Origin: Myxococcota bacterium
GTDB lineage: Bacteria; Myxococcota_A; Bradymonadia; UBA7976; UBA1532
NCBI GenBank assembly: GCA_023150895.1
Contig: JAKLJY010000021.1
Coordinates: forward strand, 1 to 64,000
Length of the DNA stretch: 64,000 nucleotides
Reading direction: 5' to 3'
The notes under the pieces were generated by a model that saw nothing but the letters and a program-made list of their open reading frames with translations, made no database searches and was not told where the DNA came from. How positions within the stretch are numbered: position 1 is the first letter of the stretch; every line of letters starts with the position of its first letter. A program made the position numbers and the translations under genes. Positions 8,044 through 16,607 of this stretch are shown piece by piece.

Positions 8044-9561
8044 ATGCTGTACGCCATCGCCGGAGTGAGTGGGAACACGGGTCGGGTCGCCGCGGAGACC
8101 CTGTTGAACGCGGGCGAGAAGGTGCGGGTCATCGTGCGCGATGCCGCGAAAGCCGAGAGCTGGCGCGCCCGGGGCGCCGAGGTGGCCGTCGCCGATCTCG
8201 GCAACGCCGAGCAGCTCGCCGCGGCCCTGAAGGGCGCCGACGGGGTGTACCTGCTCCTGCCGCCGCGCGTGGCGCCCGGTTTCCGGGCCTATCAGCAAGA
8301 GACGGGCAAGGCGCTCGTCGCCGCGGTCGCCCAGGCGAAGCCCGCCCACGTCGTGCTGCTCTCCAGCGTCGGCGCGCACATCCCCGAGGGCACCGGCCCC
8401 ATCGCCGGTCTGTATCCGGTCGAGCAGGGCCTGCGGGCGGTGCAGGCGGCGCACCCGGGGGTCAACGTGACCTTCCTGCGCGCCGGGTACTTCATGGAGA
8501 ACCTCGCCGGCTCCTTCGCCGCGCTCGGTGACGGCATCCTGCCGGGTTTCACGCCGGTGGACGCGCCCATCCCGATGATCGCCACCGCCGACATCGGGCG
8601 CACCGCGGCCTCGTTGCTGCGTGAGGGCGGCAAGGGCCTGCAGACGATTCAGCTCGGCGGGCCCGTCCGCACGCCGGCGGATGCAGCGGCGGCCCTGACG
8701 CGCCTGCTCGGGCGTCCCATCCAGGCCGTCGAGGCCCCGACGTTCGCGATGGCGGCCACGCTGCAGAGCTACGGGTTCCCCGCGGAGCTCGCGGGGCTGT
8801 ACCAGGAAATGACCGAGGCGATGCTGGCCGGCCGCGTCGGCTGGGAGCAGGGGGCGGGCATCCGCAACGTCGAGGGGACGACCTCGCTCGAGACCGTGCT
8901 CGCCGGGCTCCTCGTCCGGCAGCCGCGCCGCGTCGGCGTGCTCGGCTCCGGGCAGGTGGCGCAGGTGCTCGCCCGGGGCTTCGCCGGTGAGGGACACTCG
9001 GTCCGCATCGGCAGCCGCGACGCGGATAAGCTCGCCGCGTTCGCCACGGAGGCCAAGATCGGGCACGGCACGTTCACGTCCGTGGCCGCCGAGTCCGAGA
9101 TCGTCGTGCTCGCCGTGAAGGGCACCGCCGCCGAGGCCGTCGTCCGCGAGAACGCCGCCGCGCTCTCGGGCAAGATCGTGCTCGACGCCACCAACCCCAT
9201 CGAGGACGCGCCGCCCGAGGGCGGCATCCTGCGCTTCTTCACGGGGCCGAACGACTCGCTCATGGAGCGCCTGCAGGCCCTCGCCCCGACGGCGCGCTTC
9301 GTCAAGGCCTTCTCCTGCGTCGGCAACCACCTGATGGTGCACCCCAAGCTGCCCGGCGGGCGTCCGACGATGTTCATCGCGGGCGACGACGCCGGTGCGA
9401 AGGCGATGGTCACGGCGCTCCTCGACACGTTCGAGTGGGACGCCGAGGACGTCGGCGGCGCAAAGGGCGCCCGGGCCATCGAGCCCCTCTGCCAGCTCTG
9501 GTGCGCGCCGGGCTTCCTGCGCAACGACTGGGTCCACGCGTTCAAGGTCCTCAAGCCCTGA
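8044..9561 (+). CDS. Fused NmrA-type and F420/NADP-type oxidoreductase
   Basis: A protein of 505 residues starting at an ATG with AAGGAG eight bases upstream. Residues 1 to about 285 form an NmrA-like atypical short-chain dehydrogenase with the nucleotide loop GVSGNTG at 7-13. After a short link, residues about 296-505 form a second Rossmann domain (VGVLGSGQVAQVLA) resembling NADPH-dependent F420 reductase and related NAD(P)-binding proteins, with the family-typical DATNP motif near 381. Each half exists elsewhere as a separate protein of similar length. The role of the fusion is unknown; two bound cofactors, or one catalytic and one sensing half, are both possible. The divergent LysR gene and twin boxes suggest induction by a small molecule. 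Confidence 0.85.
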   Translation: MLYAIAGVSGNTGRVAAETLLNAGEKVRVIVRDAAKAESWRARGAEVAVADLGNAEQLAAALKGADGVYLLLPPRVAPGFRAYQQETGKALVAAVAQAKPAHVVLLSSVGAHIPEGTGPIAGLYPVEQGLRAVQAAHPGVNVTFLRAGYFMENLAGSFAALGDGILPGFTPVDAPIPMIATADIGRTAASLLREGGKGLQTIQLGGPVRTPADAAAALTRLLGRPIQAVEAPTFAMAATLQSYGFPAELAGLYQEMTEAMLAGRVGWEQGAGIRNVEGTTSLETVLAGLLVRQPRRVGVLGSGQVAQVLARGFAGEGHSVRIGSRDADKLAAFATEAKIGHGTFTSVAAESEIVVLAVKGTAAEAVVRENAAALSGKIVLDATNPIEDAPPEGGILRFFTGPNDSLMERLQALAPTARFVKAFSCVGNHLMVHPKLPGGRPTMFIAGDDAGAKAMVTALLDTFEWDAEDVGGAKGARAIEPLCQLWCAPGFLRNDWVHAFKVLKP

Positions 9562-9563
9562 CC

Positions 9564-9586
9564 CCGGAGTTTCCGCTATCCTCCGG
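9564..9586 (+). terminator. Weak hairpin after the oxidoreductase gene
   Basis: CCGGAG and CTCCGG form a six-base-pair stem around an 11-base loop, starting three bases after the stop codon. No U-run follows, so a role in termination is uncertain. Confidence 0.35.
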
Positions 9587-9612
9587 CGCGCTGTTTCGCT
9601 GGAGATCCCGCC

Positions 9613-11427
9613 ATGGCCCCGCCCGTGCTTCTTTCCCGCCGGCCCCGCCGGCCCCGCCTGCCCTTCCCTTCGACCTCGTTCGTTTCACTCACCTTGTTCG
9701 TCGCCGCCTGCAGTGAGGCCGGCGGCGGGGGCGGTGCGACCGGCGCCGGCGGCCTGGCGGGCATTCGCGACATGGGTGTGCCCGTCGGCGGCCAGGTCAA
9801 CGGGGGCACGGGCGGCCGCGAGACCCTGCCCGATGGCGCATCGAACGGGGGCGACGCGCCGCCCGCGGATGCACTGACCGGTGGCGGTGGCGGGGGCGGT
9901 CGCGAGACGCCGCCCGACGCCTTGGTCGGCCCGGAAGCGGACGCGGGCGCGACCGGCGGGCAGGTGCTCCCGCCCGATGCGGCCCCCGGTCCCGATCCCG
10001 ATCCCGACGACGGCGTCGCGCCCCCGCCTCCCGCCGATGCGGGCGAGCCGCCGCCGCGCCCCGACGCCGCGGGCCCCGCCCCCGTCACCTGCGACCCCGT
10101 GCCCGGGGACCTGCTCCCGAACGGCGGGTTCGAGGTCTTCACGGACGGCCTGCCCGACGGCTGGTACGGCGCCGAGTCGAATCTGTCGACGGACGCCCTC
10201 GCGCAGGATCTGGAGCACCCGCGGTGCGGGCGCGCGGCGCTGCGCCTCGAGAACCCGAACGACGGGCACCGCCGCGTGACGGTCGCGGTGCCGAACCCCA
10301 CCCCGGGCCGACACACGCTGCGCTACTTCGTCCGCGGGCACGGCGAGATCCGCAACGCCTGGTACGGGGTCGATTACTCCAGCTACACCCCCGCCGGGTA
10401 CCACGCCATCGACAGCGACGACTGGCGCCCCGTCGAGTACGCCTTCACCGTGCCCGAGGGCCTGCCGCGGGGGATCGAGGTCGTGTTTTCCGTGCGCAAC
10501 ACCGCAGCGGATCGCGACCACCTGCAGATCGACGACGCCTCGCTCGTGCGGGCCGCCGGCGCCTGCGACGACGTCGTCTGCGAAGACTGGGCTGAGTGCG
10601 ACGCGCAGCGCGGCGCCTGCGTGCCCCGCTTCGATCGCTGCGCCGACGAGGCCGACTGCCCGGCCTTCGCCGCCTGCGACGCCGATCACCGCTGCGCGCC
10701 GCGCCCCGGGCGATGCAGCGACGACGCCGACTGCGCGGCCTCGCCCGCCACCCCGCTGTGCGACCGCGACACGAACACCTGCGTCGACGGCGATCCATGT
10801 GCCGGCGTCGAGTGCCGCTTGTGGCAGGTCTGCGAGGCCGGGGCCTGCGTCGCCGCGCCGGATCGGTGCCGCACGTCGGCCGATTGCCTCGGCGCGCTGC
10901 CGGCCTGCGACCGGGCGACCGCCACCTGCGTCGCCGCGGACGCTCCGGTCAACGTCGTGCCCAATGGCGGACTCGAGGCGTGGTCCGTGCGTGCCATCCC
11001 GTTCCACGGGGACAACCTGGTCCCCGACGCCTGGTACGGCCTCGCGACGCCGGCGGACACGGAGATCGATCCGGACAACCTGGAGCGCCTCGACGAGGGT
11101 CACAGCGGCGCGCACGCCTGCCGCATCACCGAGCCGGGCATCCCCGCCGACCGCTTCGTGACCGAGCCGTTCGCCCTGCCCGTCGGGCGCTACACGTGCG
11201 GCTTCTGGGTCCGCGGCAGCGGCGACTTCCAGTTCCGGTGGTACAGCGGCAACGGGTGGGGCCCGCAACAGGACCGCTTCCCGGTCGAAACCGACGTCTG
11301 GCAGCCCGTCCACTTCGCCCTGCAGGGCAATCTTCGCGACCTGCGGTTCATCTTCTACGCCAGCAACACCACGCCGGCCCACGGGCACATTCAGCTCGAC
11401 GATCTCGTCTGCACGCTCGACCCGTGA
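9613..11427 (+). CDS. Lipoprotein with two jelly-roll modules and a Cys-rich core
   Basis: A protein of 604 residues. The signal peptide ends in LFVAAC, a lipobox near residue 35, followed by about 120 residues of Gly-, Ala-, Asp- and Pro-rich linker. Two related beta-sandwich modules follow, resembling carbohydrate-binding jelly rolls. The first (about 170-320) begins at LLPNGGFE and the second (about 450-604) at VVPNGGLE; both have a central Trp-Tyr-Gly segment and end near QIDD or QLDD. Between them (about 320-445) are repeated short cysteine motifs such as CADEADC, CSDDADC and CRTSADC. A surface sugar-binding or adhesive role is inferred from the modules only. It runs in the same direction as the next large lipoprotein gene, about 50 bases downstream. 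Confidence 0.75.
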   Translation: MAPPVLLSRRPRRPRLPFPSTSFVSLTLFVAACSEAGGGGGATGAGGLAGIRDMGVPVGGQVNGGTGGRETLPDGASNGGDAPPADALTGGGGGGGRETPPDALVGPEADAGATGGQVLPPDAAPGPDPDPDDGVAPPPPADAGEPPPRPDAAGPAPVTCDPVPGDLLPNGGFEVFTDGLPDGWYGAESNLSTDALAQDLEHPRCGRAALRLENPNDGHRRVTVAVPNPTPGRHTLRYFVRGHGEIRNAWYGVDYSSYTPAGYHAIDSDDWRPVEYAFTVPEGLPRGIEVVFSVRNTAADRDHLQIDDASLVRAAGACDDVVCEDWAECDAQRGACVPRFDRCADEADCPAFAACDADHRCAPRPGRCSDDADCAASPATPLCDRDTNTCVDGDPCAGVECRLWQVCEAGACVAAPDRCRTSADCLGALPACDRATATCVAADAPVNVVPNGGLEAWSVRAIPFHGDNLVPDAWYGLATPADTEIDPDNLERLDEGHSGAHACRITEPGIPADRFVTEPFALPVGRYTCGFWVRGSGDFQFRWYSGNGWGPQQDRFPVETDVWQPVHFALQGNLRDLRFIFYASNTTPAHGHIQLDDLVCTLDP

Positions 11428-11479
11428 ACGGAACCTCGGGCCCGGGTACACTGCGGCGATTCCGACCGTGGAGTGCCCG

Positions 11480-14400
11480 ATGGTTCGTTCTGTGCACGTA
11501 CCCGCGCTTCGTCTGGTTGCGCTGATCGCAATCCCCCTGTTGGCGAGCGGTTGCCTGTCCGGTGAGTCGACGGCGGCGGACGCGGGCGAGCCCGGCCCCG
11601 CCGGACCGGATGCCGCCGGCCCGAGCGGTGGCACGCCGAGCCCGGGGGGCACGGGCGGCGCAGGACCCGGCGGCGCGGGGCCCGGTGGCGACCTCGGCGG
11701 GTCCGGGGGCAGCGCGCCCGGCGGCTCGGGACCCGGTGGCGACCTCGGGGGGGCCGGGGGCAGCGCGCCGGGAGGCTCGGGCGGTGAAGGCGGCGCGGCC
11801 GGTGGCTCGGGCGGCAGCGGCGGGATGGGTCCGGTCGGTGATGCCGACGCCGACGGCATCCCCGACGAGCGCGACAACTGCCCCGGCCGCGACAATCCCT
11901 CGCAGCGCGACGCGGACGCGGACGGGACGGGCGACGCCTGCGATGCCGACGACACGGATCGCGACGGCATCCCGGACGGGGAGGACCTCTGTCCGTTGTT
12001 GGACGTTCGGCCCGTCGACGCCGACGGCGACGGGGTGGGGGACCAGTGCGATGTCTGCCCGGCCGTCGCCGATCGCGATCAGGCCGACGCCGACGGCGAC
12101 GGCACCGGCGACGCCTGTGAAATCCCCGATCAGGACGAAGACGGCGTGCTCGACGCCGACGACAACTGCCCCCGTGCGCCCAACGTCGACCAGGCGGACG
12201 CCGACGAGGACGGCGTGGGCGACCCCTGCGACGATTGCCCCGCCGCACCGGATTTTTCGCAGCGCGACCGGGACGAAGACGGCATCGGGGACGCGTGCGA
12301 CCCTTGCCCGGACGCCCCGCGTGTGGGCGACGATCACGACGATCTCGACCGGGATGGCACGCCGGCCTGCGCCGGGGACTGCGCCGACGACGACGCCTTC
12401 GTGCGCCCCGGCGTCCCGGAGACGTGCAACGGCGTGGACGACGACTGTACGGGCCGGGCCGACGACGCCTGGCCCGAGGTCGGCGCCGAATGTCGGGTCG
12501 GGCAGGGCGCCTGCGAGCGCCTCGGGGCCTTCTACTGCCTCGACGCGGGGACGACGGCCTGCAGCGCCCAGCCGGGTCGCCCCGTCGCCGAGAGCTGCAA
12601 TGACGTCGACGACGACTGTGACGGACAAATCGACGAAGGCCTCGTCGGGTGCTGCGAACCGGAGGAGACGCAGGCCTGCGGCGCCGACGTCGGCCTGTGC
12701 CGTGCCGGCGTGCAGGTCTGTCGGGCCGACCGGAGCTGGGGGCCGTGCGACGGGCGTGGCCCGTCCGACGAGGTCTGCAACGGCGCCGACGACGACTGCG
12801 ATGGGCAGACCGACGACGGGCTCGGGGTCGTGACCTGCGGCGTCGGCCGGTGCGCCCACCCCGTCGCGAGCTGCGAAGCCGGCGCGCCGGGGTTCTGCGA
12901 CCCGATGGCGGGCGCCGCGCCGGAGACGTGCAATGCGCAGGACGACGACTGCGACGGCCGAATCGACGACGGCTTCGACCTGCTGACGGACGAAGCCAAC
13001 TGCGGCCGCTGCGGGCAGCGGTGCGACGCCGGCGTGGAGTGCCGCAACGGCTCGTGCGGCGGACGCGATACCGTATTGCTCTGCGGGCGCGCCGACCGGG
13101 ACGTCTCGACGTTCCTGCGCGGCCCCGCGGCAGGTCTGCGGCTCGTCGCCGGGTGCGCACCGGACGCCCGGACCCGCGCGGTGCTGGTCACGCGCACCGG
13201 CATCGACGAGCCCACCTACGACGGGGTGGCGCTCCAGACCTTCGTGATCAACGGCGGCGCCGTCGTCGGGGAGAACGGCGTGTCCATGAAGCTCGTCGAG
13301 GACATCGTCGGGGCCGCGGTGTTCTTCGCCGGCCCATTGAACGGGCCGTGCATGGACGAACCGCTCCCGCCCCGCCGCATGCACCTCGAGGATCCGGTGT
13401 GGACGGCGCTCGGGGCGGCGGCCGGCCCGCGGGAAGCCGAGGCCGGCTGCGGGTATCCCCTGGATGCCGAGACCCTGTCGTGGTTCGGTTTCGTGCCTCT
13501 CGGCGGCTGGACGCCGCATGAGGTGAGCCTGGGGTACATCGACTTCGGCGCCGGCCGGATTTGGCTCGTCGAGGCCGACTGGCACGACGTCGACCGACCA
13601 CAGTTCACCGCCGGCAGCCTCGACCTCATGGCGCACATGATTGCCGGATGGGTGCAGGTCGTCCTGCCGCAATGCCAGAACGGCTTCGACGACGACCTCG
13701 ACGGGCGCTTCGACGTCAACGACACCGGCTGCGACAGCCCCGGCGACGAGACGGAGGGCGATGCACCGATCGGGCCCGCCGGGCAGTGCGTCGACGGTCG
13801 GGACAACGACGCCAACGGCCTCGCCGACTTCCCGTTCGACCCCGGCTGCCGCGCCGCCGGCGACGCCACCGAGGCCCGGCCGGCCGCGGTGCCCCTTTGC
13901 GCCAACGGCCGCGACGACGACGCCGACGGGTTCATCGACTTCCCGGCGGATCCGGGGTGTGCCGGCGCGGGGGACACGACCGAGACCCAGGAGGGCCGCA
14001 CGCTGGCCTGCGGCGACGGGTACTCGCACGACGGGCGCTCGCCGGTGGACTACCCGGGCGATCCGGACTGCCAGGCCTATACCGACGACGACGAGTCCCC
14101 CGACGACTTCGCGCCCGTCGGCATCATGCGGGACCTGGACGTCGGGCTCTTGTCCGACTGGCGGATCTGTCACCAGGACGGCTACGACGACTCGGCGATC
14201 ACGGTCGCGCAGCTGCTCGCCGCGTGCAACGGGGACGAGGTCCTGCTCGGGTGCCGCCCCGTGGGGGCCGAGCGTCTGCAGGTGGCGGCCGGCGGGGCGC
14301 GGGCCGAGGTCTTCCGGGACGTGGGCGCCGGGCGGGTCGCGAGCACCGTGCACAACGGAGTGCAGTTCTATTTCGACGAGCTGAGCAGCATCGGTTTCGC

Positions 14401-14605
14401 CCCCGTCGGGGCGACCATCGACCGCAACTCCTGCGATTACCTCGCGACCTCGGAGTGGCAGGGCGGCATCGGGGGCGCGGACGACGCGACCACGCCCGAG
14501 CGCATGTGCTGGCACACCAACGCCGGGCGCCTCTCGTCGGGGTTCCGGTGCGGGGGCGACGTCATCTTCGACGGCACCTTCGAGCGGGTGGTTTACACTC
14601 GCTGA
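11480..14605 (+). CDS. Large acidic TSP3/MopE-type repeat lipoprotein
   Basis: A protein of 1041 residues. The ATG at 11480 is chosen because GGAG lies about nine bases upstream and it gives a clean signal peptide ending in LLASGC. Residues about 20-115 are a Gly/Ser/Pro linker. Residues about 117-290 are calcium-binding thrombospondin type 3 repeats (DADGIPDERDNCP style). Residues about 295-510 contain repeats with the MopE-type motif CNGVDDDCDGQIDEG. A globular part of about 200 residues follows that I do not recognise. Four further 30-residue repeats come next (C-NG-DDD-DG, then DPGC and GD-TE; about 730-865), then a C-terminal domain. A calcium-loaded cell-surface protein is likely. Three different kinds of Asp-rich repeat in one chain is unusual. 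Confidence 0.8.
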   Translation: MVRSVHVPALRLVALIAIPLLASGCLSGESTAADAGEPGPAGPDAAGPSGGTPSPGGTGGAGPGGAGPGGDLGGSGGSAPGGSGPGGDLGGAGGSAPGGSGGEGGAAGGSGGSGGMGPVGDADADGIPDERDNCPGRDNPSQRDADADGTGDACDADDTDRDGIPDGEDLCPLLDVRPVDADGDGVGDQCDVCPAVADRDQADADGDGTGDACEIPDQDEDGVLDADDNCPRAPNVDQADADEDGVGDPCDDCPAAPDFSQRDRDEDGIGDACDPCPDAPRVGDDHDDLDRDGTPACAGDCADDDAFVRPGVPETCNGVDDDCTGRADDAWPEVGAECRVGQGACERLGAFYCLDAGTTACSAQPGRPVAESCNDVDDDCDGQIDEGLVGCCEPEETQACGADVGLCRAGVQVCRADRSWGPCDGRGPSDEVCNGADDDCDGQTDDGLGVVTCGVGRCAHPVASCEAGAPGFCDPMAGAAPETCNAQDDDCDGRIDDGFDLLTDEANCGRCGQRCDAGVECRNGSCGGRDTVLLCGRADRDVSTFLRGPAAGLRLVAGCAPDARTRAVLVTRTGIDEPTYDGVALQTFVINGGAVVGENGVSMKLVEDIVGAAVFFAGPLNGPCMDEPLPPRRMHLEDPVWTALGAAAGPREAEAGCGYPLDAETLSWFGFVPLGGWTPHEVSLGYIDFGAGRIWLVEADWHDVDRPQFTAGSLDLMAHMIAGWVQVVLPQCQNGFDDDLDGRFDVNDTGCDSPGDETEGDAPIGPAGQCVDGRDNDANGLADFPFDPGCRAAGDATEARPAAVPLCANGRDDDADGFIDFPADPGCAGAGDTTETQEGRTLACGDGYSHDGRSPVDYPGDPDCQAYTDDDESPDDFAPVGIMRDLDVGLLSDWRICHQDGYDDSAITVAQLLAACNGDEVLLGCRPVGAERLQVAAGGARAEVFRDVGAGRVASTVHNGVQFYFDELSSIGFAPVGATIDRNSCDYLATSEWQGGIGGADDATTPERMCWHTNAGRLSSGFRCGGDVIFDGTFERVVYTR
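11678..11779 (+). repeat. Two 51-base tandem units in a Gly/Ser linker
   Basis: Two adjacent 51-base units encode the same 17-residue pattern, GPGGDLGG(S/A)GGSAPGGS, with a few silent differences. They lie in the linker behind the lipobox of the TSP3/MopE-type lipoprotein and suggest recent duplication. Confidence 0.85.
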
Positions 14606-14615
14606 CGCGCGCGGC

Positions 14616-15596
14616 TCACAAGAACAGCGTGAAACCCGCGCCGAACTTGTAGTCTTCGGAGATCTCGACGGCCTTGGTGAACGCGATGTTGAGCTGGCTG
14701 CCCTGGCTCTGCTCGTCGGCGGTGGTGAACCCGAGGCCGCCGCTGATGCGCGTCACCTCCTGCGCCTGATTGCGCTCGAAGCCCAGGCGGACCGGCACGA
14801 CCTTCCCGAGGAAGATCTCGAGACCGCCCTGGAAGACCGGCTTCGGTGCATCCTGGGTGGTGAAGTCCGTCATGGTGTCGAACGCGATGGTCGCGATGGA
14901 GCCGGTGTAGGCGATGCCGCCGCCCGCCAGCATCGGTGCGGCCGGATCGTCGGTCTGAATCAGGTTCTGCCCGGCGATGCCGAGGTGCAGCGCCGACGTC
15001 ATGCTGAAACTGAGGCCCGCATCGAGCGTGAAGGCCTTGAGATCCGGCGGGCCGCCCGTCCGGTTGAGGTGCATGTAGTGCAGGCCGACGCCGAGCGCGA
15101 GCTGGTTGGGGATGAGCGGGTGACCGAACGCCATGCGGGCGTCGTGCCCCTCGACGCCGGGCTTCGTCTTGGGATCGGAGAACTCGTAGGCGTAGGCGAT
15201 GCCCATCGCGAGCGAGGGCTGCGTCTTGGAGTCGACGATGTTCAGGCCCATGGCGTTGACGTCGCCCGGCCCCGTGCGGAAGAAGTTGGCCTCGAACCCG
15301 TACAGGTACGCTCGTGCGAGCCCGGCGGGGTTGCCGAACATGGCCGAGTTGCCGAGTGGATCCGCGTGGACGGCCCCCCCCATGCCTTGCGCGCGCGGTT
15401 CGTTGAACGTTTGCGCGGCGGCGGGCGCGGCGGTCGCGACCAGCGCGCACGCGCCGAACCGGCCGAGAGGACGCAACACGGAGTCGATGCCAGGGCGGAG
15501 TGACTGCAAAAAGCGCTTCCAGATCAGGATGTTGTGTCCGTTGACGCGATGGGCAGGGCATCTTAGAGTCTCGGCCCGCCCCGCGCAACAACGCAA
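14616..15596 (-). CDS. Outer-membrane beta-barrel protein (UPF0164/PorV-like)
   Basis: Up to 326 residues. A hydrophobic segment ending APAAAQ near residue 62 looks like a signal peptide with cleavage before TFNEPRAQGMGG. What follows (MGGAVHADPLGNSAMFGNPA) resembles the N terminus of FadL/PorV-type barrels, and amphipathic beta-strands continue to the C terminus GAGFTLFL. The true start is unclear: the first ATG gives a long N-region of about 45 residues, and the in-frame GTG at 15479 would give a normal short signal peptide but has no clear ribosome site. The function is unknown; transport of hydrophobic compounds or secretion-system shuttling are family possibilities. Its stop lies ten bases from that of the convergent repeat lipoprotein. 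Confidence 0.6.
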   Translation of the reverse strand: MRCCAGRAETLRCPAHRVNGHNILIWKRFLQSLRPGIDSVLRPLGRFGACALVATAAPAAAQTFNEPRAQGMGGAVHADPLGNSAMFGNPAGLARAYLYGFEANFFRTGPGDVNAMGLNIVDSKTQPSLAMGIAYAYEFSDPKTKPGVEGHDARMAFGHPLIPNQLALGVGLHYMHLNRTGGPPDLKAFTLDAGLSFSMTSALHLGIAGQNLIQTDDPAAPMLAGGGIAYTGSIATIAFDTMTDFTTQDAPKPVFQGGLEIFLGKVVPVRLGFERNQAQEVTRISGGLGFTTADEQSQGSQLNIAFTKAVEISEDYKFGAGFTLFL

Positions 15597-15651
15597 GGCA
15601 GGCCATGAAGATTCCCACGACTGCCTCGAAGGCCCCAGGAACGTGACCGCG

Positions 15652-16584
15652 ATGACCGACGATCTCGACGAGGGCGAGCTGCTCGAGTCTGCGGTCAGCC
15701 AGCTGACGACGCTGACCGCACCCCACGCACCGAAGGCCGTCCTCTCGGTGCTGCGTCTGGCGGCGCGGTTTCCGAACCTGTCGGCCGAGCATTGGCGCGA
15801 GGCCTGGCGCCTGGCGGGCCTCGACGGCGGTCCCCGCGCCGTGGGGCTCTTCTCGGAGACGGTCGGCCTCCCCGGGTCCGGCGCGCCGGCGACTCCGGAA
15901 CGTGCCGCGGGGCTGGCCGCTCAGGGCCACCTGCCGCTCGCCTATCCGGCTTTTCAGGCCTGGGTCGCGGAGGCGGGTTTCGAAGCGGTGGTCTTGCACT
16001 ACCGCGGCCGGGCGGCCCGGGAGGCCGGCTATCTCGGTCACGGGTTCACGGTCTGGTGCAGTTTCCTCGAGCTCGCGGCGCTCCTCGAGCGCAACCAGGC
16101 GTTCGTCCCATGGGCCACCGAGCGGTTCTGCGAGTTCGTCGTGCGCGCCTTTCCGGCCGACCCGCCCGACGGGCCGCCGAAGAGCTCACCGCCGACCGCG
16201 CTCCCCGAAATCACGCGCGAGGAGCTGATGTCGGCTGCGCTTTCGCGCCCTGGGTACTTCGGTCACGCGCTGTTGTCCCTGGCGGCGCTCGTGCGTCACG
16301 GGGAGCGTTTCGAACGCGAAGAGTGGCGCGCGCTGGCCTGGGCGCAGCTTGCCGCCACCGCGCGCCTGTATCCGGACGCCGAAGACCACGAGCGTCTGCC
16401 GGTCGGCGCCAAGGCCCCCGCCAGCATGGAAGAGATGGTCGTCGCCCTGAGCCTCGGTGAGCGCAACGACGTCCACAATCTGACCCTCGCGGACGCCCTG
16501 TGTACGCTCTGGCATCACTTCCCGTCTCCGGACACGCGCAGCCGCCTGCTGGCCATCGGCCTGCACTTCTCGCGCGGCCGGTGA
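15652..16584 (+). CDS. Hypothetical alpha-helical protein
   Basis: About 310 residues from the ATG giving MTDDLDEGELLES; AGGA lies eleven bases upstream, and a GTG nine bases earlier is another possible start. No signal peptide or membrane helix is visible. The protein appears largely helical and rich in Ala, Leu, Arg and Glu, with several Trp and His residues. I do not recognise a family. It is divergent from the barrel-protein gene, and its stop codon lies within an inverted repeat shared with the next, convergent gene. Confidence 0.65.
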   Translation: MTDDLDEGELLESAVSQLTTLTAPHAPKAVLSVLRLAARFPNLSAEHWREAWRLAGLDGGPRAVGLFSETVGLPGSGAPATPERAAGLAAQGHLPLAYPAFQAWVAEAGFEAVVLHYRGRAAREAGYLGHGFTVWCSFLELAALLERNQAFVPWATERFCEFVVRAFPADPPDGPPKSSPPTALPEITREELMSAALSRPGYFGHALLSLAALVRHGERFEREEWRALAWAQLAATARLYPDAEDHERLPVGAKAPASMEEMVVALSLGERNDVHNLTLADALCTLWHHFPSPDTRSRLLAIGLHFSRGR

Positions 16585-16607
16585 GCGCCGTCCGGCGTGA
16601 CGCTCAC
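16581..16607. terminator. Two-way terminator dyad containing both stops
   Basis: GTGAGCG at 16581-16587 is the exact reverse complement of CGCTCAC at 16601-16607. The TGA of the left gene and the TGA of the right gene (minus strand) lie inside the arms. An inner CGCCG/CGGCG pair offers an alternative fold. No U-run is present. Confidence 0.5.

Noticed and set aside
3899-8068. A 1389-codon open frame on the plus strand
   Set aside because: It runs antisense through the kinase, regulator and LysR genes, all of which have clear family motifs; it is a codon-bias shadow.
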